Source of the DNA: Microcoleus sp036704825
Lineage (GTDB): Bacteria; Cyanobacteriota; Cyanobacteriia; Cyanobacteriales; Microcoleaceae
Reading direction: 5' to 3'
DNA length: 64,000 bases
NCBI GenBank assembly: GCA_036704825.1
Contig: JAUBSN010000040.1
Span: 9,365-73,364 of the forward strand
Made by a program: the position numbers and the translations under genes. A model generated the notes under the pieces. It was not told the DNA's origin. It did no database searches and worked only from the letters and a program-made list of their open reading frames with translations. Numbering within the stretch: the stretch's first letter is position 1; every line of letters starts with the position of its first letter. Of this stretch, positions 1 to 7,747 are shown in pieces.

Positions 1-1
1 G

Positions 2-391
2 GGGGCAAAAGGACTGGTGAGCGATCGCACAGTTTTAATTGTCAGTTACGCCCTTTCCGGCTTTGCCCACTTAGCCTCCGTGGGCATATTTGTCGGCGGC
101 ACGATCGCCCTAATTCCATCCCGTCGCAAAGACATTTCCGAACTCGGTTGGAAAGCATTATTTGTCGGCACCTTAGCGACAATGATGATTGCTTGCATCG
201 CCGGCACCTTCGACACCGGAGACGCCAGCATTTTAGGCGCTAAAACAGCCCCTGCTGCCCCGGTAACAGCCCCTGAATCTCCAAAATCAACGGCATCCCC
301 AACCGAGAATTCAAAGCCGTCAGTTGCCCCAGCAATTGCCAGCCCCAAGCCTTCGCCTAAGAGTGAAAAAGCAACTCCGAAAGCTCAATAA
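2..391 (+). CDS. Nucleoside transporter NupC family, C-terminal part (5' end outside window)
   Basis: The reading frame is open from base 2, so the gene begins before the window and only its last ~129 codons are seen. The first ~65 residues (YALSGFAHLASVGIFVGG, then a basic IPSRRKD stretch and a final hydrophobic helix) match the C-terminal helices of concentrative nucleoside transporters (NupC/CNT), which import nucleosides across the inner membrane with an ion gradient. The last ~55 residues are a Pro/Ser/Ala/Lys tail (APAAPVTAPES...), longer than usual for the family and probably disordered in the cytoplasm. A GTG at 17 could be called as a start, but it falls within conserved family sequence, so truncation by the window is the better reading. 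Confidence 0.75.
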   Translation, partial: GAKGLVSDRTVLIVSYALSGFAHLASVGIFVGGTIALIPSRRKDISELGWKALFVGTLATMMIACIAGTFDTGDASILGAKTAPAAPVTAPESPKSTASPTENSKPSVAPAIASPKPSPKSEKATPKAQ

Positions 392-434
392 TCTCTCAAA
401 TCTGAATCCAAGAAAAGCCCTTAATATCTTCTAA

Positions 435-605
435 GGACTTGTAGGGGCGGGTTAACAAACAATATTTGTCAATAATTGACAATCTCTAAAACCCGCCCTC
501 ACCCAACAGTAAATCCCCTGTGGACTTGTAGGGGCGGGTTAACCAACAGTATTTGTCAATAATCGACAATCTCTCAAACCCGCCCTCACCCAACAGTAAA
601 TCCCC
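435..605. repeat. Two direct copies of an ~84-bp repeat, with a related inverted copy to ~741
   Basis: Copy 1 (435-518) and copy 2 (522-605) are almost identical. Each starts GGACTTGTAGGGGCGGGTT and contains the complementary AACCCGCCCTC, so each can fold into a hairpin. A third, inverted and more diverged copy lies at about 667-741 and ends with AACCCGCCCCTACAAG. The spacer between the NupC-like and DUF3318 genes (392-809) is made largely of this repeat. It is probably a dispersed cyanobacterial palindromic element; nothing indicates a gene here. Confidence 0.75.
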
Positions 606-809
606 GCATACTTACAGTTATATTTTCGTATTTTATCGAAATCAAGAACGTTGATGTAGTTTATTGGTTGGGTGGGGGCGGGTTTCTGTAGATTTTTGAT
701 GGGAGTTAAATATTGTTGGTGAACCCGCCCCTACAAGCCGCTGATAGATATTATTGTTTTTTATGCCGATGCAATCACCAATTACCAATTACCAATTTTC
801 CCAAAAATC

Positions 810-1415
810 ATGAATCCCGAACCTGAAATTCGCCGCCTGTTAGATGTGATGCCCGCTTCCGGCCGCATGACTTGTAAAATTATTAATAAGCCACAACAAT
901 CAACGGTAATTGACTGCGATTTTCCTTTACCTTGGAATCAATCTCGCCCGATTTATATTAATTTTGATTTGTGGCGGCTTCTATCTAAGCCGCAGCGGGA
1001 TTTACTAATCTTGCGGAATGTAAGTTTTCTGTGCAATATTAAGTGGTTTAAACCGGATATTTATCAAGGTGCGGCTCTGGCGGGAATTGTCGGGACTGTT
1101 GTAGAATTGTTGCAGGCAGATGCGATCGGCACTGCGATCGCGGGCGGTTTGACGGGACTCGCCATGACTCGAATTTGGCGCGACAACCGCAGTTCCCAAG
1201 TAGAGTTAGATGCTGACGAAGCGGCGATTAGAGTGGCTCTCAGGCGCGGTTACAGCGAAGCGGAAGCGGCCGGACATCTGCTGGGGGCGATCGAGGCTGT
1301 GACGCAAATTGAAGGGCGCAGTTTGGATTTTAACGAATTGATTCGGTGTCAAAACTTAAAGGCGATATCGGGTATTTCGGCCGTGGGCGTACCCGATAGT
1401 GTGAGGAAAGAGTGA
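810..1415 (+). CDS. DUF3318 domain-containing protein
   Basis: A 201-residue protein with the conserved cyanobacterial DUF3318 pattern: an N-terminal EPEIRRLLDVMPASGRM, then PLPWNQSRPI and LPQRDLLILR-like segments. A Gly/Ala-rich hydrophobic stretch at about residues 86-120 could be one membrane hairpin. An acidic helix (ELDADEAAIRVALRRGYSEAEAA) and an ILxxIE-type C-terminus follow. The family is confined mainly to cyanobacteria and has no assigned biochemical role. The ATG at 810 gives the usual N-terminus. It stands alone, with repeats upstream and a small broken gene downstream. Confidence 0.8.
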   Translation: MNPEPEIRRLLDVMPASGRMTCKIINKPQQSTVIDCDFPLPWNQSRPIYINFDLWRLLSKPQRDLLILRNVSFLCNIKWFKPDIYQGAALAGIVGTVVELLQADAIGTAIAGGLTGLAMTRIWRDNRSSQVELDADEAAIRVALRRGYSEAEAAGHLLGAIEAVTQIEGRSLDFNELIRCQNLKAISGISAVGVPDSVRKE

Positions 1416-1462
1416 AAAAAACGTAGATATAATCAAGACGGAAACCGATAAAATCCACAACT

Positions 1463-1735
1463 ATGCTAATCCTGCCAAAATTGGAAAACCTGCGCGATAC
1501 TCTACCTATAGAAGGAGCAGTCCGAATTGAATTAGTGGAAGGCATACCCATTTTTAGAGCCTCCACCGCTGTCAAAAATCGCATCCAAGAACTGTTGGAC
1601 AAACAACAAACTTTGCCCCTAAATCCTGACGAAGAACAAGAACTCAATCTTTACTAAGAAATCGACGATTACCTCAGTTTTGTCAATCGGACTGTCCGCA
1701 ATCTTTTCTTGGGTCAGATTCAGCCTACTGCATAG
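1463..1735 (+). pseudogene. Small cyanobacterial hypothetical protein with an in-frame stop
   Basis: An ATG at 1463 opens a 64-codon frame that stops at TAA 1655-1657. The same frame then continues for 25 sense codons (EIDDYLSFVNRTVRNLF...) to TAG at 1733-1735. The joined sequence ...EEQELNLY[stop]EIDDYLSFVNRTVRNL reads as one protein of ~90 residues. From memory this resembles small cyanobacterial proteins with a V..RIQELLDKQQ...EEQEL..YEEIDDYLSF.NR..RNL pattern, but no database was searched. The stop therefore looks like a nonsense mutation (or sequencing error) in a glutamate or glutamine codon. Function unknown. No HNH gene, sometimes found next to such genes, follows here. Confidence 0.5.
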
Positions 1736-1778
1736 AAATGTCCGCTTTACCAATCAGTATCAGCTACACCACACAGCA

Positions 1779-2133
1779 TTAGAAATCCTCCCTTGGGAAA
1801 TTCGCCCATTCTTCCCTACGAACTTCATCAATGTTAGTCGCAGATAGTGCCATTCCCAAGTCAGCACATAAACCCCACAATGAGTTGCGGGGAGTAGGAC
1901 AAACGACAACTAATTCTCGTTCTAAGCTGTTGTGCATTTAAATTGTATATTTCTTTTTCCGATCGAAAATCGTCAAATCCTCTCCCCCTCTCCCTACTCC
2001 CCCTCTCCCTCTCTAATACCATAGGCAATCTAGATGCAACACAGCTTATCTCAGGAACCATCCACTTAATCAACCGTAACTTTTCCGAGAGAGACAACTG
2101 CTTAACAAGACTGAAAACTGCCTCGAAAGTCAT
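1779..2133 (-). pseudogene. Antitoxin-like small gene, interrupted
   Basis: Two pieces of one gene family lie in order on the minus strand. The N-terminal piece begins with ATG at 2131-2133 (MTFEAVFSLVKQLSLSEKLRL...). It runs into a purine-rich low-complexity stretch (about 1975-2020) and then out of frame. The C-terminal piece, 1937-1779, reads from an ATG: CPTPRNSLWGLCADLG...IDEVRREEWANFPREDF, then stop. SLWGLCADLG...REMWxNFPREDI-type endings with a KQL...KLRLI N-terminus are typical of short cyanobacterial antitoxin-like proteins. The insertion plus frame change suggests a dead gene. No toxin partner sits directly beside it. Confidence 0.5.
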
Positions 2134-2211
2134 GTTTTTATGTGGGAATGTTCGAGCGATATAATTTTAGCATTTTTGCTAAGCGCAAAAGCGATCGACA
2201 ATGACTTACTC

Positions 2212-2359
2212 GGGAGCATCTCATATTTGTAAAAACACTTATTCTGGCTCCTGCCTTCTGACTTTTTCCTTCTTCCTTCTGACTCTTTCCTCCTGACTCC
2301 TGACTCCTGACTCCTAGCTCCAATTTCAAGCGGAGGGCTGCTTTCATTGAGATGCTCCC
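2212..2359. repeat. MITE-like element with 12-bp terminal inverted repeats
   Basis: The ends GGGAGCATCTCA (2212-2223) and TGAGATGCTCCC (2348-2359) are perfect inverted repeats. The interior has CCTTCTTCC and CTGACTC heptamer tracts, then CAAGCGGAGGGCTGCTTTCA. The right half recurs at about 26387-26447 with TGAGATACTC at the end, so this is a dispersed element rather than a one-off hairpin. Confidence 0.6.
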
Positions 2360-2384
2360 ACTTACTCTTGATACTTGTCCTAAC

Positions 2385-2615
2385 TCAAACCAGCAACTCA
2401 CCAAAAATTGCTTGTTCTCGAATAGCCTGATAATTTTTCAAAATCTCCGACAACCTCAGCAAAGCTTCTAATTCTCGTGCTTGTTTCGGAGTCAAATCTC
2501 TCCGTTCCGCTGCGTAAATAAGTTCGCCAAGCACAATCAACCTAGCTTCAACAGGAATATTATTTTTGATACCCAGCTCGATTCTTTCCTTAAAACTATT
2601 GAAAAGATTCTCCAT
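2385..2615 (-). CDS. Small hypothetical protein, candidate immunity partner of the upstream nuclease
   Basis: 76 residues, mostly helical and charged (FKERIELGIKNNIPVEARLIVLGELIYAAERRDLTPKQARELEALL). The ATG at 2613-2615 follows a strong ribosome binding site (GGAGG about 10 bases upstream on the minus strand). The start lies inside the 3' end of the neighbouring gene (20-bp overlap), so the two are very likely co-transcribed and translationally coupled. No family is recognised. Position, size and coupling are what one expects of the immunity protein in a CdiA-C/CdiI-type toxin-immunity pair, but that is inference. Confidence 0.6.
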   Translation of the reverse strand: MENLFNSFKERIELGIKNNIPVEARLIVLGELIYAAERRDLTPKQARELEALLRLSEILKNYQAIREQAIFGELLV

Positions 2616-3108
2616 TGTCCAATTCCTCCCTCGTTAACTCTTGAACTTTACCATCATTAAAAATCAATGTGATTTTTTGCAACAGCCTTTCAGTATCCCA
2701 AACCATCGCTCTGGTAATTCCTTTATTGATATCTGCAATATCAACCTCAGTATTTATATGATAAGCTACATTGCGAGCGCGTTTTTTAGCGACAGCTACG
2801 CCTCTTTGAACTGTATTTTTGATACTGACTGCTTCTGGACTCAGCTCTTTAAACTCCCAGATTTCCCCATCAATTTCAGCATCAGGTGTTCTGATGCCTG
2901 GTGAAGCTTGCTCGCTCAATAACTTCACTCGTCGCCCAAGTCTCGCCAAAACTTCAGCGATAAACCGCTCAGAATCATTGGTATTATGGTTTTGATGGAT
3001 GAGTACGAACCCGCCTGTATCCTCATTATAATAATACCGTTCATACTCAGGCTCGGCAAGGTTGTAAATGTTCTGACTTTGCTGGATATAATTTGGCTTC
3101 ACGGTCAA
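2596..3108 (-). CDS. Stand-alone CdiA-C-like tRNase/nuclease toxin domain
   Basis: A 170-residue protein with no signal peptide. Residues ~46-125 resemble the CdiA C-terminal tRNase domain: a helix SERFIAEVLARLGRRVKLL, then PDAEIDGEIWEFKEL and a helical AVAKKRARNVAYHI segment. P75-D76...E85-F-K87 is a good PD-(D/E)XK nuclease signature. In contact-dependent inhibition this domain is the C-terminus of a very large exoprotein and cleaves tRNA. Here it is free-standing with ~45 extra N-terminal residues. The start is TTG (3108) or the in-frame GTG at 3102. It overlaps the following 76-aa gene. It could alternatively be a housekeeping PD-(D/E)XK protein. Confidence 0.6.
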   Translation of the reverse strand: MTVKPNYIQQSQNIYNLAEPEYERYYYNEDTGGFVLIHQNHNTNDSERFIAEVLARLGRRVKLLSEQASPGIRTPDAEIDGEIWEFKELSPEAVSIKNTVQRGVAVAKKRARNVAYHINTEVDIADINKGITRAMVWDTERLLQKITLIFNDGKVQELTREELDNGESFQ

Positions 3109-3285
3109 TCTTTAGCCTGATTTTTTGATTGTAGCTTACTGTTTTAGGGAAACCGATCGCCCTTTTTATCTCTACTGTGTCATCGTCCGATTTAGGGTAG
3201 GGGGAAAGAAAAAAGCTCGATTCCTGTCGCAAGCTTGGCTAATGCACTTATTTTAAGCAAAAGTGCGATCGCCCGATCGATCCCC

Positions 3286-3434
3286 CTATGACTCCTCCTC
3301 ATCTACTCGCCGACTGAGATAATCCGGCAACTCATCAAAACATACCCCCACCAAACGGCAAAAATCCCTCATTTGCCGAACAGTCATCGTAGGTTCGTCT
3401 CCCTTTTCCCATCGACGCACCGACGAAGTAGGGA
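3286..3434 (-). pseudogene. XRE-type helix-turn-helix regulator, 5'-truncated remnant
   Basis: Minus-strand frame ending at stop 3286-3288 reads VPTSSVRRWEKGDEPTM, then RDFCRLVGVCFDELPDYLSR. This is the second half of an XRE/Cro helix-turn-helix (the VS.WE.GD..P recognition helix end) plus its C-terminal helix. The frame is cut at about 3434 where a palindrome (ACACGGCACTGCCGTGT, 3433-3449) begins, and no start codon is present. It appears to be a gene truncated by a small repeat insertion. Confidence 0.5.
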
Positions 3435-3814
3435 CACGGCACTGCCGTGTACTGGTGCGAAAACTTAAATTAATTTTGAGCTGAATTGTTTGTTTTTGGC
3501 ATTGTCTAACGTTTATTTATGATTGTTTTTGCTTTTAATTAGCCTATTTTAACCGCCTATTTTAAGCGCTTAGTATGAACCTTTAACTAATGAAATTAAA
3601 TTATGTAATAACTCAATCTAAAACTTAATTTTCGATCTAACATAGCCTCATTGCCCAACACGATATAGTTTCCGATCGCTCTTGAGGCAATCGAGAAAAA
3701 ATCATCAACTAGGACGCATCTTTATTGAAGTAGTGCGATGTTCTATCGCGCTCACAATAAGGTGCAATTCTGTCACATTCCTATGGGCAAACATACCCAA
3801 TTTAGAATACAGCC
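3435..3814. other. Non-coding, AT-rich spacer
   Basis: The stretch begins with the ACACGGCACTGCCGTGT palindrome and is otherwise AT-rich, with no ORF showing coding character. A 113-aa plus-strand frame from 3682 overlaps the next gene out of frame and looks like noise. Confidence 0.5.
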
Positions 3815-4225
3815 ATGAACGCACCAGAAACTCCCAATGCCTGGATTATTTACCGACTCCTGCCAAACTTTCAGCGCTTACCTGTCGCGCAATTTCTCAG
3901 CCGCAGCGAAGCAGAATCTTCCCTGAAAGTCATCCGGCAAATGCTACCCAATACCGAATTAATACTTGCTTTCGAGGTTGGGCCAGAAAATTACACTACC
4001 GAAGCCACTCAGCCCCCTGCTAAAAAGTCAAACTTGCAAACTTCAGTTAACCAAGAACTATTGAAACTTTTCATTATCAGTTCTCGTCCTGTTGTTTCCC
4101 GCGTCATTCATTCTTTACACGTCCATAATTTTGCCTGCGCTACTGACTGGAGTCCCCTTGTCCAGAATCAAGATTCCGGTGAAGTAATGAGCGTCTTAAT
4201 TAAACATTTTGCCACTGACTCTTAG
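3815..4225 (+). CDS. Hypothetical protein with C-terminal small conserved domain
   Basis: 136 residues. The N-terminal half (WIIYRLLPNFQRLPVAQFLSRSEAES) resembles short cyanobacterial proteins that handle a single modular fold. The C-terminal ~50 residues (SRPVVSRVIHSLHVHNFACATDWSPLV...GEVMSVLIKHF) match the C-terminal half of the 87-aa protein at 9689-9952 (VRRTIHQLHALRYEEAVRWTHP...GEIMSLLVKLI), so the two share a paralogous domain. The common pattern is V.R.IH.LH...F.....W..........GE.MS.L.K. Function is unknown; no catalytic motif is evident. Confidence 0.6.
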   Translation: MNAPETPNAWIIYRLLPNFQRLPVAQFLSRSEAESSLKVIRQMLPNTELILAFEVGPENYTTEATQPPAKKSNLQTSVNQELLKLFIISSRPVVSRVIHSLHVHNFACATDWSPLVQNQDSGEVMSVLIKHFATDS

Positions 4226-4388
4226 CGTTTGATTGAACAGTCTCGATCGTATTGATAGCGGTAAGGTGCGCACTGCGCACCCTACATCTACATCAGCGGG
4301 GTGATGCGTATTGGTAATAGCTTTAGCAATGTCAGTTTAGGGAGTCATAAATTTATCGCTCGGACTGTCGTTGTGGGCGATCGCCAAA

Positions 4389-6167
4389 TCAGGAACAATG
4401 ATAAACTTGATACTCATACCCATCTACCGCAGGCAAGTCGCGCGATTCAACCTGACATTTTTGCGCTGCTAAATTGACAGGTGCGCGAAAATTAACCAAC
4501 CACAAATCTAGCGGACGTTCTAATTGACTGAGTGTTTTGTCAAGTGTCCCTGCAGCTATTTCCGGCGCATCTCTTCTCTGATTAGCCAAAAGAAACAGCG
4601 GAGAATCAAAGGCTTTAACTTCTTCTTTATTCCTAACATCCGCTACAAAATCCGTTGTCGAACTTTTTTCCCATTCCCACCCTATCCCCATCAACTCTCC
4701 TATTTCTACATGAGTCTTTTGAGTAGTGGCAATTAACACGGGAACTTTCGAGACTTCGCGGATAATCGGAATTAAAAGGTCGGGTTTGTAATATTTGCGA
4801 TAGCCGAGATTGGAATTTACTGTGACACCGCTTGCAAAACCCATTAGTAAAATTAGCAGAACTGCTTTTTTGCCCGGAACTTCGATCGCCCGTAAATTAA
4901 ACCATTGACTTTTTGCTGTAGGTGTGTTGAAAATAACCGCCAAGGTTGCTCCTAACAGCAATATTACTCCCGGAAAGTAGACGAAATTGTATCGAGCGCC
5001 GCGAGTTAGGTCAATCCCGAGAATATATGCAAAGCTGAAAAATAGGAAAATTGCTCCTAGCACAAATCCGCCGAAAATAACAGTACCTAAACGAGTATCG
5101 CTTGTTTTTAACGAAGTTTTAAGAGCGCTTCGCAGCAGGGGAAGCACCAATATAAAAAATATTGTCATTACGATCGCCGATGCAACTACTACTGCCAAAT
5201 TTGGCGATTCAACGGGCAGCAGAGACATGACAGTGATCCATCCAGCTAAAGCTTGAAAAATCGGCGCGATCCAATCTAAAAATGTGCGATCGCCGCTGAC
5301 AATCCAATTAGTTAGTTCGCTGCCGTATTTATTTGAGAAAAATACCGGCAACCAAACTAAACCGCCAGTTAAAGTACCTATCGCTACGGCGAAAAGCCGC
5401 CAGATGATTTGAAATTGCCAAATATTAGGCTGCTGGCTGTTGTCAATTGGCAACTTTCCATTAAACTCCTGCCAGATTACCGCAATTAATGCTATTGCTT
5501 CGGCACACAAAGTCAGTGTAAAAAAGTAGTGAACCGCAATTCCCAAACAGTTAACAACTACCCAAAGCAGCACCGCCCAAACAGGCATTGGAGCGCGATT
5601 TTGCAGCTTTTTTACAGCTAATGTCAAGCAAAAAAGAGAGGCAATAACTAATAAGATTCCTAAAGTGTAATGGCGAGCTTCTTGAGCGAGATAAATGCCG
5701 TAGGGAGAAACTGCCATCATCGCGGCCGCACATTGACCGACTAAACGCGAACTAAAAGCAAACTTGCCCAAAAAGTAAATAGCTGGAACTGAAATCACGC
5801 CCAATAATGCAGGAAGAGCTCGCCCAATCCAAACTAAACTATCCTCAGTCGGCTCAAACAGTTGCATCCACCAGTGGGCGACCAGAAAATACACTGGTGG
5901 ATGGTTGCTTTCTAGCAGCAAATTGCGGAGCACGTCGGCGGTGCCAGCATCGGGGCGCAATTGTAGGGGTTGTAATAATGTAGAAAGGTCGATCGCGCGA
6001 TCGATCGGTACCCCTCGAAAACTGTTGCCCAAACTAAAAACTAGAGTCGAAAACTCGTCCGTCCACAGCGGTTTTGAGTCCAAATTGGCAAAACGCAAAA
6101 TAAAGGCGATCGCCGTCCACATAAATAGCAAAAACAGTTGTTTTTTATTAATCATTAATTCAGTCAA
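4389..6167 (-). CDS. Glycosyltransferase family 39, integral membrane (ArnT/PMT-like)
   Basis: 592 residues with about 10-12 hydrophobic segments. The N-terminus carries a first helix followed by an acidic pair in the first periplasmic loop (SKPLWTDEFSTL), the catalytic-acid position of GT-C glycosyltransferases, then HPPVYFLVAHWW. Such enzymes move a sugar from a polyprenyl phosphate carrier to a protein, lipid or glycan on the outer face of the membrane. It lies 224 bp downstream of, and in the same direction as, a polyprenyl-phosphate glycosyltransferase (6392-7609) that would make the donor, so the two likely form a functional pair. Start: ATG 6167, with an alternative ATG four codons later. 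Acceptor unknown. Confidence 0.8.
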   Translation of the reverse strand: MTELMINKKQLFLLFMWTAIAFILRFANLDSKPLWTDEFSTLVFSLGNSFRGVPIDRAIDLSTLLQPLQLRPDAGTADVLRNLLLESNHPPVYFLVAHWWMQLFEPTEDSLVWIGRALPALLGVISVPAIYFLGKFAFSSRLVGQCAAAMMAVSPYGIYLAQEARHYTLGILLVIASLFCLTLAVKKLQNRAPMPVWAVLLWVVVNCLGIAVHYFFTLTLCAEAIALIAVIWQEFNGKLPIDNSQQPNIWQFQIIWRLFAVAIGTLTGGLVWLPVFFSNKYGSELTNWIVSGDRTFLDWIAPIFQALAGWITVMSLLPVESPNLAVVVASAIVMTIFFILVLPLLRSALKTSLKTSDTRLGTVIFGGFVLGAIFLFFSFAYILGIDLTRGARYNFVYFPGVILLLGATLAVIFNTPTAKSQWFNLRAIEVPGKKAVLLILLMGFASGVTVNSNLGYRKYYKPDLLIPIIREVSKVPVLIATTQKTHVEIGELMGIGWEWEKSSTTDFVADVRNKEEVKAFDSPLFLLANQRRDAPEIAAGTLDKTLSQLERPLDLWLVNFRAPVNLAAQKCQVESRDLPAVDGYEYQVYHCS

Positions 6168-6170
6168 TCG

Positions 6171-6390
6171 ATTTTAGATTTTAGATTTTAGATTTTAGAT
6201 TTTAGATTTTAGGATTGAAGCATTGACTTGCGCGAGATGAATCCGGGGGCTTGTATCCTGGCTGCTTGATTGTCATTCAAAGGCATAGCGCAGGAGAGCA
6301 ATTTGTCATTAGCCATCAGTCATTTTATCTACGATCAATTACCAATTACCCATTTCCCATGACCCATTTCCCATGACCCATTTCCCATTA
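6171..6390. repeat. Heptamer and tandem repeat tracts between two glycosyltransferase genes
   Basis: 6171-6212 is an array of the heptamer TTTTAGA. 6341-6390 contains tandem ACCCATTTCCCATG-type units. The same TTTTAGA array recurs at about 24455 and 60450. These are short tandemly repeated repetitive sequences typical of filamentous cyanobacteria; no promoter or terminator is clear among them. Confidence 0.7.
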
Positions 6391-6391
6391 C

Positions 6392-7609
6392 CTACTTCAC
6401 GTCCGTCACCCGCCAGCTCAGCTTCATATTGATCCAGAAATTCCACAGAGTCACAGTTGCGATCGCAATCAACTTAGCCAAATATTCGTTTACATTAAAA
6501 ACATTAAACATCACATTCACCAGCAGCACATTCATCATCAAGCCCATCAAACAAATCACATTAAATTTCAACAGCCGTTTCAAGCGCTGGCGCGATCCTG
6601 GCTGCCCCTTAGAAATATCACCAAAAGTCCACAAATCGTTCCACAAAAAATTATTGATAATTGCCACTTCAGCAGAAAAGATTGCACTGCGAGTCAGCCC
6701 CAAACCGAGGACAGTCCGCAGCAGGTAAAAAACTCCCATATCCACAAACACGCCGCTGAAACCAACCACGCCAAACCGCAGGAATCGGCCCATCGGCCAG
6801 CGGGCCAAGCGCAATCTGAGCAAGTGCCGCAAATACTCAATATACTGTTTCCAAGTAACTTTGCTCTCGCCTTCTTGCCGCTCCTGAAACACGTAACCAA
6901 CTTCTGCAATCCAGCGGATATCGCCTCTGCCGAGCACTTCAATCAATATTTTGTAACCGGCAGGATTCATGGTTTTGCCCGCAATGCAACTGCGGCGCAC
7001 CATAAAATACCCGCTCATCGGATCGGAAACTCGGCCCACGACTCCCGGCAGTATAATTAATCCCAAAGTTTGAGCGCCCCGCGATAAAAATCTCCTGACA
7101 ATGCTCCAGTCGCTCACCCCGCCCTCGCCAACGTGGCGGCTCGCAGCGGCCAAATCTGCTCCCCGCTGAATTTCTGCTAAAAGCTGCAACAGCGTCTCCG
7201 GGGGATGCTGCAAGTCAGCATCGATGACGCCCAAAACCTCGCCCCGAGCCGCCTGCCACCCGCGAATTACGGCCGTGGAAAGTCCCCGCTCCTCTTCCCG
7301 GCGCATCACCCGCAATTGCGGATATTCCGGTGTCAGGGACAGGGCAACTTCCCAGGTGCGATCGGGGCTGTCGTCATCAACTACAATTAATTCGTAGTCG
7401 CCGGGAATGATGCCATCGAGCAATTGAGTCAATTGTTCCACAATACTCTGGATATTCTTGCACTCGTTGTAGGTGGGAATGACCAGGGAAAAATAAATTT
7501 CCGCTGTGCCTGCGTGTACAAAAGTTGAACCGAAAGTCTTCTGTATAGCAGGAATTTGCAAAGGCCCCGACGGCACTGGCAAGACCAGATCAGGTTGGTA
7601 GCTGTCCAT
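6392..7609 (-). CDS. Polyprenyl-phosphate glycosyltransferase: GT2 domain fused to GtrA-like membrane domain
   Basis: 405 residues. Residues ~38-265 are a GT2/dolichol-phosphate mannosyltransferase-like domain: SLVIPTYNECKNI, then VVDDDSPDRTW and the metal-binding VIDADLQHPPE motif. Residues ~275-400 form four hydrophobic helices of a GtrA-like domain (RFGVVGFSGVFVDMGVFYLLR...). Such fusions transfer a hexose from a nucleotide sugar to undecaprenyl phosphate and help flip or present it. The neighbouring GT39 gene downstream is the likely user of the product. ATG at 7609 gives a plausible N-terminus with a ~35-residue leader before the GT2 domain. Confidence 0.85.
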   Translation of the reverse strand: MDSYQPDLVLPVPSGPLQIPAIQKTFGSTFVHAGTAEIYFSLVIPTYNECKNIQSIVEQLTQLLDGIIPGDYELIVVDDDSPDRTWEVALSLTPEYPQLRVMRREEERGLSTAVIRGWQAARGEVLGVIDADLQHPPETLLQLLAEIQRGADLAAASRHVGEGGVSDWSIVRRFLSRGAQTLGLIILPGVVGRVSDPMSGYFMVRRSCIAGKTMNPAGYKILIEVLGRGDIRWIAEVGYVFQERQEGESKVTWKQYIEYLRHLLRLRLARWPMGRFLRFGVVGFSGVFVDMGVFYLLRTVLGLGLTRSAIFSAEVAIINNFLWNDLWTFGDISKGQPGSRQRLKRLLKFNVICLMGLMMNVLLVNVMFNVFNVNEYLAKLIAIATVTLWNFWINMKLSWRVTDVK

Positions 7610-7747
7610 AATTTGAGTGTTCAGAAAGTCAAGGAGAGTTTGGTTGCACTTGAGATTGTAAAATATCGTTCCTCGATAATTGATTAGTTAAAATATAAAA
7701 ACGCCTTAATTCTAGTCAGTAATTCTGTAATTGAGTAAAAAAAAACT

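Noticed and set aside
2138..2404. 88-codon minus frame across the 2.2-kb MITE-like element
   Set aside because: It is translation of heptamer repeats and terminal inverted repeats.
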